From contig MCGO01000018.1 of NCBI GenBank assembly GCA_002104985.1, forward strand, positions 372,001 through 436,000: 64,000 nucleotides of DNA, written 5' to 3'. The notes beneath the pieces are model-generated. The model had not been told where the DNA came from. It ran no database searches and worked only from the letters and a program-made list of their open reading frames with translations. Origin of the DNA: Rhizoclosmatium globosum (lineage: Eukaryota > Chytridiomycota > Chytridiomycetes > Chytridiales > Chytriomycetaceae). Numbering within the stretch: position 1 is the first letter of the stretch; every line of letters starts with the position of its first letter. The translations under genes and the position numbers were made by a program. This document shows positions 55,786 through 64,000 of the stretch, in pieces.

Positions 55786-57098
55786 GTTGTCATAACATCG
55801 TGAAAGCCGCTGCTTGTGTCAGCGCCGAGTCTACATGTCTTAATTTTGTACGTTCGCTTGTTATAAAGATTTCAGTTGTTAAAAAGTTTCTTGCACATCA
55901 TATCTGCATGGTCATTTGCTTAGACCACCATTCCCACCGCTTCTCTTTCTGCTTGTCTTGCGTTTCGGTTTTGTCCCTTTTAATCTCCTTGTCATTTTTC
56001 ACTTTCCCTCTTTCCTTCTCCTGTTTCCCCTTTTTGGGAATAGTTTCTTGGACAGCAGGAATTTTTTAATTGTTTGAACAAGAAAATGGATGGCTGCGAT
56101 TTTGTGGAATTAACTCCATTTCCAAGTACGTGAGTTGATGGCCGACTGTCCCATATTATAGATAAGCCGACCTATGATTTCCTATTTATTTGAAGCCGTG
56201 TGTTGATATTCTTGCACTTGATTAGTAAATAATGACACCCTGCAATTTTGTTCCACAAATAAACCTCTACGAAAAAAGGATTTAATGCACTGAGATGTCA
56301 AAATTCAAGAATATGAATGGAATCAAATTGTTTCAGTTTTGCATTTCTGCGTATGAACCAACATTACAAGACGAGAGCTTTTGGAAGCCGTTGTAACTTT
56401 GTCTATTTCTCAATCGGAAGTTTTAGTTGAATAACAGTCTGGCATCTAAACTGTTGAAGTAGTATGGTTCACTCTAGGATGATCTCAGAAGCTGCGCAGC
56501 AGACGCTATTCTCGACCGCACTGGTCCTGTTTGGAGAGTCAACGGAACGATTGTCCTATTTTGAAAGCATCAAAAGGTTGTCGTTGAGGGGAGCACTACT
56601 GTGATAACCGAAGTCGTAGCCCATCGAAACCGCCAGTAAGAAATGTTAGTGTTGTCCATGTCTGCACAATACTCCCACAACTCTCACAGGACCTTTGGAG
56701 CGTGAAAGTGATGTAGAATTCCCAATTGTACAATCCAATTCACTTCTTTAGTGATTTGAGCTTAAAAAAAGCTTCAACCTACGAGATTGTGGAAGTTTCA
56801 CAGGTAGCAAAATCTCATTTCACTGTTTAATACCAGTTTTGAGTGTATAAATACGTTTTGATGAAGTATTTATCCTTCTCTTCGACTTTAACAATTTGAA
56901 CTGGTTAGAAATCTCCCACAAAGTTCAAATGTTCTAATCTGCTGTCCTCGTTATCGGTGGAAGCCAGTAAATCTTAGAATATTTTACCGGGCCCCCCATG
57001 TGTTTGGAGATTTTCGTTCCGTGATTTGTCAGTGCAAGCAGAAAAAGAGGCACCAAGCCGCCTCCCACGTGCCCCTTCCAAGATTTTCGCAGAAACAA
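55786..57098. other. Spacer with a rearranged gene remnant
   Basis: Sequence after the array is T-rich and unremarkable to about 56480. The scrambled remnant at 56481-56785 is listed separately. The promoter of the acyl-CoA synthetase should lie in the last 200 bp. Confidence 0.5.
56481..56785 (+). pseudogene. Scrambled fragments of the 49.9-kb unknown gene
   Basis: Bases 56481-56575 align with exon 2 of the gene at 49934-50506 (remnant reading AADAILDRTGPVWRVNGTIV against AADAILACTGPAWRVDGNIV). Bases 56645-56785 align with its exon 1 around the GPLREWNVKVTYNSQLYN segment. Both are on the plus strand but in reversed order, exon-2-like before exon-1-like, and full of stops. This indicates a duplication followed by rearrangement, perhaps linked to the same events that copied GEN1 to 50.7 kb. 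Confidence 0.75.
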
Positions 57099-59612
57099 AT
57101 GCCACAGAGATCAGTCGAAGTCCCCAACACTGCCACGGCCACGTCTGGTGCAATCAGAAGATCGATTCTGTCGCCCAAGGAGCTGACTGCCCGTCCTGCC
57201 GAGGGCATCAACACCGTCTATGACATTCTTGTCTCCTCAGGCAAAAAGTATGCCAACAAAGACGCTCTTGGAGCCCGTAGAATCGTAGACACCATCAAGG
57301 AGCAGAAGGAGGTTACCAAGAAGATCCCAGGAGGCGGCGAAGTGAAGGAAATGAAGACCTGGACCTACTTTGAGCTGTCGCCATACAGCTGGATGACGTT
57401 TGGTGAAGTCAAGAGCCTTGCATTGACCTACGGATCTGGTTTGCGCGCACTTGGACTGAATCCAACTGATAAGATGACCGTGTATGCTGAGACAAGGTGA
57501 GGTGTTTCATGTCAAATCACATGAGCCTCGTTTCTGACACATGCTTCACAGTCGTGACTGGATGCTCATGGCTCTCTCGGCTAGTACCCAGAACTTGACG
57601 ATTACTACTGCATATGCCACACTTGGTGAAGAAGGTCTCTTGTATTCGCTCCAGGAATGTGAAGTGTCAACCATCTTCACAAACGCGGAACTGCTTCCAT
57701 GATCAACAAGATTGCAAAGTCGTGCCCACTCGTCAAGAACGTTATTTACAACGGTGCTGGTGACGCCGCTGTTCTTGAATCCCTGGCTACTCAAGTTAAG
57801 GTGCTTTCATTGGACGAGTTGAAGGCTCTTGGAGAAGCTACTCCTTTTGAGCCCGTTCCTCCAACTGCCGAAGATCTTGCTTGTATTATGTACACATCTG
57901 GGTCAACCGGTCCTCCAAAGGGTGTTATGTTGACTCATGGAAACATTGTCGCTACTGGTAAGCCAAGATCACCTCTCTTTCCCCATGTTCCACACACAGC
58001 AACCAGCATATTATCGAGTCCGCTCTCTCATAACGGAGTATCCGGCTAAATTGCAGCCCCATGTGTTCCCCCTTCCGATTCCCTACCTTACAAATTCAAC
58101 TTTCAATTTTTCCGATGTATGAAATTTCATACTTACAATTCAATACTCTAAATTAGTTGGTGGTGCGTATACCTTCTTGAAGCCATACATCAACGGTGAT
58201 GAAGTTATCTTGGCGTTCTTGCCTTTGGCTCACATTTTGGTAAAGATCCCACTTAAATTTAGAGTCATGAAATTAAATCAACATTTTCAAAAACAGGAAA
58301 TGGCCGTTGAGATGACGTTCATCTTCTTTGGAGTGTCTATTGGATACGGTGGAGTGAAGACTCTCACTGACTCGTCTGTGCGCAACTGCAAGGGAGACAT
58401 TCGCGAGTTGCGTCCTCACCTTTTGGCTGGTGTCCCACAGGTTGGGAGTCCATCAGAAAAGCCGTGTTTTCAAAGATCCAGGCTTCACCACCGACTGTTC
58501 AGAAGCTGTTCAACACTGCCTACAACCTTGTAAGTGTTTTATCATCTGCTTTATCGTGCAGAATATCAATTACTTTCTTTAGAAATGGTGGTTGATGAGC
58601 AACGGAATGGGTGCTCTTGCGGGTCCTTTGGATGCCCTCATTTTCAACAAGATTAAGGATCAAGTTGGAGGAAGACTTAAGTTGGCTCTTTCTGGAGGAG
58701 CTCCTTTGCCAAAGAGCACTCAGCAGTTCATGAACATCACATCCACGACGCTTGTGAACGGTTACGGAATGACTGAATGCAGTGCTGTCATGTCTATCCA
58801 GGAGCCAACTATGGTTACTAAACTTGGTATCTTGAACGGACCAACGTCTGCCCTTGAGGCAAAGTTGGTTGATGTTCCTGAGATGGGATACAGCTCCAAA
58901 AATTTGCCAAAGCCACAGGGAGAGCTTTGGGTTAGAGGAGGAAGTGTTATGAAGGGATACTACAAGCAGCCTGCGTTGACCAAGGAAGCTTTGACGGACG
59001 ATGGATGGTTGATGACTGGAGACATTGCTGAATGGAATGAGGACGGAACATTGCAAATTATTGACAGAAAGAAGAACCTTGTCAAGTTGGCAAACGGAGA
59101 GTACGTATTGTTTAATCCTTTGACTTTGACTTTTGAATTCTTACCGTTGACGTTTCCAGTACATTGCGATTGAGAAGCTTGAGTCTACTTACAAGACATC
59201 CAAGTTTGTTCAAAACATTTGTGTGCATGCCGATTCCGAGAAAAGCTACTGTGTTGCCCTGATTGTGCCTGTTGAAGCACAAATTCGTGCTGTGCCAGTG
59301 AGTTGAACTTGGCTGGAATTGATGCTGCCAAGGTGACTACGAGGAAATCTGTGCACGCAAAGAAGTTCGCGACAAAGTCCTTGCTTCTCTGAAGGACGTT
59401 GCGAAGTCTGTGGGATTCAAGCCGGCCGAAGTTGTTGGACAGGTTCACTTGTGTCACGAAGAGTGGACACCACAAAACGGACTCTTGACAGCAGCCATGA
59501 AGTTGCAACGTAAGCAAATTGTGACCAAACACAAGAAGGAATTAGCGTCATGTACTCTTCTAAATATTCTTTTCTCGTTCCCTGCATTTCTCATCGAGCA
59601 TTATTCGGTTGA
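57099..59612 (+). CDS. Long-chain acyl-CoA synthetase (ACSL/Faa family)
   Basis: The start MPQRSVEVPNTATATSGAIR fits the family N-terminus. AMP-binding motifs: IMYTSGSTGPPKGVMLTHGN, LPLAHILE, LALSGGAPLPKSTQQF, VNGYGMTECSAV, DDGWLMTGDIAEWNEDGTLQ, IIDRKKNLVKLANGEY; the end reads MKLQRKQIVTKHKKEL. It activates long-chain fatty acids to acyl-CoA on ER or peroxisome membranes. Introns lie near 57498, 57958, 58240, 58531 and 59103. The frame breaks at about 57697, 58443, 59161, 59294, 59333 and 59545; each is repaired by one extra base in a short run (mostly G), and the repaired reading matches the family. The final residues depend on the last repair, so the stop position is approximate. Confidence 0.9.
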
Positions 59613-59715
59613 GATACCTTTCCTTAATTCAATAAAACCATTGACATTGATTATTGTTTATTGTTTGTGCTGAGATTGTTGTTCAGTCCAAGCACTTTTT
59701 GGAATTCTCACGCAC

Positions 59716-62556
59716 ATGTCCGCCACAGCGCAGACATCTGACTTCGTCCCTGGAGAATCATCCACTCGAATGGCCAAGTCGACTTCTGAGCTTCGATGGT
59801 CGTGGCTGTTGGGCGATGCGAATGGTTCGTTCTTGTTTGGGCCACAACGACTCAACCAACTTAACCCACACCACCACCCACCAACCACCACCTTCCCAAA
59901 ACCGAAACCGACACCAGACACGCTCACCGTCCGCGCACGCACGGCCATCAGCGACCTCAACGACCAGCGAGAAGCGGCCGAACAACGGCTCCAGCAACGG
60001 CTCTCTGGCGCAGCAGTCGCCCCGCCTTCAACTAAACAAATCAATTCAGTCTATGACTTGGATGCCGCATCGCTGGCCGTCCAGTGTCGTCTTCAGGAAC
60101 GCGAATTGGTGCAAAGGACTCGGAGATCCAGAAACTCAATCTCAAACTCAAACAGGCCGAAGAGAGGGAGGCAGAAATCATGGGGCAGTTCTTAAGGCTG
60201 GAGGAACTGGCGGGAGGCGTTGACAATAAGCGATCCATGAGTGGGGGCAATATCATCAGCCACTTGGAACACTTGGAAGCACAAGTAAGTGGAATTCAGT
60301 GTTGATTCTCATTAACTTATTCATTTTGTTGATAGATTGTGGACTGCAGAATGAAAACACAGAGCTTGTCTCCCGCTTGGCTGGAATCAGTCCAACACAA
60401 ACACTGCATCTCAATCCTCAGAAGAGTCTTCAGCAAAAATAGAATCGTCAGTACGTGAAGTGTCGACAATTATTACAGAAAAAGATATGGAAGCGAACCC
60501 ACGGGTGCCAACTCACATATAGCTCTGCTCCAAGCTCAGCTTTCCTCTGCAACAGAGGCTCTATCATCGTCTACTCGTCAATCAACCGCACTGAAACAAA
60601 AAGTCGAATCGCTTGAAGCAGAACTATTGAAATCAACAACAACCTCCAACACCCACATCCAAGAACTCACAACCCGCATATCTACCATGGAAAAAGAAAT
60701 TTCCTCATCAAGAACTCGCGCAGAAGATGCTGAAACTCAAGTCGACATTTTCCTTACCACTATTCGCTCAATGGAGCAAGAAATTAGATCCCTTGAGGCC
60801 AGTTGAATGCTACAGAAGCGGAAGCAGATGCCGTCCATGCACGTCTTGATGAATCTCAACGTTGCATTGCAACCTTGGAAGCTCAAGTCAAAGAATGGAA
60901 AGACAAATGCGAAGAGCACGAAACAGAGGCACAGCGAAGTTTGGATATGTCACGAGAAATCTCGGATGAGTTGAAAGATCGTTTCGTTGAGCAAGTATTG
61001 GAACGAGATGCACCATTCAACGATTGGAACAAAGTTTGCATGTTGTGGAAATGGAGAATCAACGCCTTGCGAGTCGTGTCGATGAGTTGACTGCTGCTAT
61101 TAACTCATACGAAACTCAACGAGCTCAGCAAGTGGAGTTGGTGGCGCTTCTCCGTGTGGAATTGGAACAGAAGGACGTTAAGATTGATACTGTCCAGCGT
61201 GACCGAAATTCTTGTCGAGCTGAAGTTGAAAGTTTGACGCTGTCAAATCAGAATCTCATGTCATCGTTGGCTGCTGTTGCATCTGAGTCGGCTAATTTGA
61301 AGAATGCCGTGACGGTGTTTACTACTCGGGTATCAGAGCTTGAAGCTTCTTTGATTGATTCTAAAGAGTCTCTGCAAACGGTTGTTAGTGATTTCAAAAA
61401 GAAGTTGGCTGCAAAGGAGAACGAGGTCAAGGAGCTGGAGGAACGAACACAGCTTTGGAGTCTAGGCTAGCGGCGACTTTACAACAACAAGAACACTCGA
61501 TAACTATGAGTTCGAGAGACATTTCTACTGTTAATGCTGGCTCAGACGACTTGCGCAGCGAAAATGAAGCTTTGAGAGTTGACCTCCAGCATCATCAAGT
61601 TGCAAACCAACAACTTCAATCCGATATTCTACAACTTCAATCCAAGCCAGATTATATGCGCAGACCAAAATCCTCTCTTGGACACCGCAACAGTTCCTTG
61701 AGTTTATCGAACATTTCCATTTCAAGTGAGACAACCACGGAGACTCTACAGCTTCTCGACAATGCTATCGGCATAATGCAGCCCGATGGATCGTTTACGC
61801 AAGACGCCAACAAATCAGTATCAATGTCATCGTCCTCAAAACTCACAGTAGACAGTCCGCAAAACTCTCCCGCCCAATCCGTCCGATCGCCCGGTCAAGC
61901 ATCCTACCTCCACCCATCTCATCAAAGCGTCACCTCTCAATCCTCATCAGCAACCTTAGCCCACCATGACGCTCCACACCAACATCCACCCAACAAGAAG
62001 AAATCGAATCCCTCAAAAAACAGCACTTCCAAAAAGAAATGGAATGGCTCGCGCAACTTGTATCGAACCAGCAACAAAGCATCACAACGATATCTTCGCT
62101 CCGTTTGCAACTTGAATCTCAAGCGCAAGAGTCTGCCAACTTTAAGGCGTCTTTGAAGGAAATGGGAAGCGAAATGTTGTGGAAGGAGCAAGAGTTTATG
62201 CAGGCTTTGGAAGGAAAAGAGACAGATTTACGGCGTGTTATGGAGAAGGTGGATGGAGTGAGGGAAAGAATGCGAAAAGCGATTTTGATGTTGAAAGAAG
62301 GTGTTTTGGAGACTGACGGTGTATGGTGTGGAAACTGTGAGTATTTGAAGGATAAGGTTGGGAAGTTGGAGGTTTTGATGGAAGAGGAGCGAGAGAGGAG
62401 TCGAAAGGAGTATGAGGAATTGATGGGTGAATTGTATTTACTATCGGCTGATATTGGTTATTTTTGTTTCAACTTATTCTAGTAAAGTTATTATGATCTG
62501 ATTAATCCGGGTTTTAATTCATAGGGGCTGTTGCTTATGACAGTGAATCATTGTGA
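59716..62556 (+). CDS. Long coiled-coil protein, unknown function
   Basis: Starts MSATAQTSDFVPGESSTRMA. After about 110 Pro/Thr-rich residues comes a chain of heptad-rich segments (DSEIQKLNLKLKQAEERE, LKQKVESLEAELLKS, QLNATEAEADAVHARLDES, SLHVVEMENQRLASRVDEL, DFKKKLAAKENEVKELEER), a Ser-rich linker at about 61650-61970, then more coil (ESLKKQHFQKEMEWLAQLV) and a final exon ending AVAYDSESL. It could be a cytoskeletal or Golgi scaffold; no globular domain identifies it. The frame breaks at about 60108, 60406, 60505, 60799, 61010, 61452 and 61975, each one G or C short. Its stop is 6 bp from that of the next, convergent gene. Confidence 0.7.
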
Positions 62557-62562
62557 ATGATA

Positions 62563-63473
62563 CTACTTTGCAACTTGAGCCGGGAAGATAAAGTAGCGGT
62601 TGCTATTGTACTGACGAGTACCAACCTTAGACAAAAGGCGGCAGTTGTTGTCATTACTGCCCCAATCGGCGAAAGCACAGTTGACATTGTTGAAGCATTG
62701 AGTGGCACAGCTGTCCCAACTCTGAATGTTGCTAATAGTGGTAACGACGTTGTCGGTCTGTGTAAGGCCAAGAGCAAACGTTGGTTTGTCCATGGGACGT
62801 AGACGGTATAGTCAGAGTCGTCGGCAACTACGAGCTGGTAAGGTACCTCTAATGATACATTCTTGGGTTGAGTACGGTACATGATGGACGCGCATTCCCA
62901 GTTGTTGATACAATGCGTATAAAGTTGCCTTGTATGGAGGGTAAAGGCCGCCACCGCCGTTGTCGTACTTGATTCCTGGGATAGGAGTCCATAGAGCTGG
63001 GAACACATACGAATGGTAATCGTTGTACTTTCTGAAACCATTGTATACTTGGAGCTTGCACGTCAAGTCGGATTTGCCCCAGTCTCCGAAAACACAGTTG
63101 AGGTTTTTGGCACAGAGGTTGGCACAACTGTCCCAAGTTTGTACCCCCGTTGCAAGAGAAACACGTTATCAGTTTTCATGAGTCCAGATGCAAAGTTGGA
63201 CGGTCGCGTGGTACCCAGACGGTGTAGTCGGAATCTTCGTCCAAAGTCAAGCTTGTCAATGCACCTTTTGTGATACATTGTTTGGTAGAGGAACGGTACA
63301 TGACGGCGGAACATCCTGTAGCAGTGAAAGTACAGAACTAAAACAGTCCTCCAAAGTGGATGTGATGGTCTGAAGCCAGTTCCACTGTCGTATTTGATTC
63401 CACGAAGAGGAGTCCAGAGGACAGCACAAGCAAGAGAGTGGGATGGAAGAAGAGCCAACAGAATCAGCTTCAT
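62563..63473 (-). CDS. Secreted protein with two Cys-rich PAN/Apple-like repeats
   Basis: Signal peptide MKLILLALLPSHSLACA. Two copies of a module follow: C..GC.A.MYRS.TK.C...G, DSDYTVWVPRDRP or DSDYTVYVPW, a Gly-Leu-x-x-TDNV segment, WDSCANLCAKNLNCVFGDWG or WDSCATQCFNNVNCAFADWG, then a second Cys (TCKLQVYNGFRKYN or CRLLSKVGTRQYN) and FPA. Between copies the motif LWTPIPGIKYDNGGGG recurs (LWTPLRGIKYDSG at the start). Cys spacing resembles PAN/Apple or WSC-type adhesion modules, but I cannot assign a family. As written the frame breaks at least four times (for example about 63162 and 62790, one G short each on the coding strand). Confidence 0.7.
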
Positions 63474-63831
63474 TTTTCGGGTTTTTTAAGGTGATAGATG
63501 TCATCAAGAAGTCAAGAAATACCGAAAAGCACCTGACAATTAAGCAACGAACGACAATCAAGAAGTGTGATTAATCAACACTTAAAATTAAGAGAGTTTC
63601 AGCACTTTGACATCGGAGTATGAATATGATATTGCCTATTTGACATCGGAGAAGTATTCGTACCTTCACGTGATTAATAATCAGCGAAGATCCCTGTAGA
63701 GCCTGATGTGGCAACCTAGTTAAACTATATCTCCTCTTTAATTCTCTGTAGAATGCCATTATTAACCATCTCTTTCTTTTCGTCGAATAGAATTTTGCTG
63801 ACGAAGCCTATCAACTGTCAACTCTCTTCGC
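63474..63831. promoter_or_regulatory. Divergent intergenic region
   Basis: 358 bp between the start of the secreted Cys-repeat gene and the start of the last gene. AT-rich with no recognised site; it must hold both promoters. Confidence 0.5.
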
Positions 63832-64000
63832 ATGGGAAACAAGCAATCTCGAGGTAATACAGATGCTGCCATTGCAGAGAAGTTTGAATGGAGGCTAACT
63901 GGATGTGAAGAGCAAGGACTAAGATCAGGCCCAACGCCGCCGTTGACAGCCACACCAGGGCGTCAGACCGAGGAGCCGATTAAAGCAACTGAGCCTAGTG
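63832..64000 (+). CDS. Partial gene with N-myristoylation-type start
   Basis: Open from ATG at 63832 to the window edge (56 codons). It begins MGNKQSRGNTDAAIAEKFEW; Gly2 with Asn3 and Ser6 matches the N-myristoylation consensus MGxxxS, so the product may be attached to a membrane. The remainder is Pro/Thr-rich (GPTPPLTATPGRQTEEP) with no domain yet. The gene continues beyond the window and the product is unknown. Confidence 0.55.
   Translation, partial: MGNKQSRGNTDAAIAEKFEWRLTGCEEQGLRSGPTPPLTATPGRQTEEPIKATEPS

Noticed and set aside
54102..56069. 655-codon open frame over the tandem array as a genuine repeat protein
   Set aside because: It is open because 264 is a multiple of three and the unit lacks stops in that frame; it starts inside a unit, and the composition looks unlike the neighbouring genes. 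Kept only as a property of the array.

Overview
The window is nuclear DNA of a fungus, most likely a flagellated (zoosporic) lineage such as Chytridiomycota. Short 45-80 nt spliceosomal introns with GTRAGT donors occur throughout, and one has a perfect TACTAAC branch site. The genes are fungal or opisthokont in type: membrane-anchored GH19 chitinase, GPI-anchored wall protein, OPT transporter, LAA1/HEATR5. A TEX9 homologue, a centriole/cilium-associated family that non-flagellated fungi generally lack, points to a zoospore-forming organism. Genes are packed closely, with spacers often of 50-250 bp.

Layout. 1-4.2 kb: Holliday-junction resolvase GEN1 (minus) and its downstream flank. 4.3-9.5 kb: SMPD4-like protein, a one-span membrane protein and a 49-residue two-exon membrane microprotein. 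9.8-10.3 kb: a decayed polysaccharide-lyase fragment. 10.4-13.5 kb: two GT8 modules that can be spliced into one bi-modular protein. 13.9-22.6 kb (all minus): DPM3, a formin without an FH1 in the usual place, TEX9, and a Ser/Thr-rich GPI protein. 22.6-28.7 kb: a transposon-derived island bounded by a 297-bp inverted repeat, each arm ending in an intron-containing tRNA-Ile(UAU) gene, with a broken pogo-type transposase inside. 29-50.5 kb: GH19 chitinase, LAA1/HEATR5, a membrane protein, a mitochondrial carrier, a low-complexity protein, ZRSR2-like splicing factor, C2H2 factor, OXLD1-like protein, OPT transporter and an unknown protein. 50.7-53.6 kb: an inverted copy of 1-2986 carrying a truncated GEN1 pseudogene. 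53.9-55.8 kb: a tandem array of 264-bp units, each containing an intron-like segment. 56.5-56.8 kb: scrambled fragments of the 49.9-kb gene. 57.1-64 kb: long-chain acyl-CoA synthetase, a long coiled-coil protein, a secreted Cys-repeat protein and the start of an N-myristoylation-type protein.

Two points matter for reading the annotation. First, the window is organised by nested inverted repeats: arms of about 2.9 kb at 1-2986 and 50701-53609 enclose 47.7 kb, inside which lies the 4.9-kb tRNA-bounded island. Second, many otherwise well-preserved genes are broken by single-base deletions in short runs, mostly G/C, especially after 57 kb. They look more like consensus errors than gene death, so several genes are reported as CDS spans although their frames do not run through. 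The genes are independent housekeeping and cell-surface loci and form no operon-like pathway; functional themes are secretory/membrane traffic (HEATR5, DPM3, SMPD4), cell surface (chitinase, GPI protein, GT8, Cys-repeat protein) and cytoskeleton/cilium (formin, TEX9).
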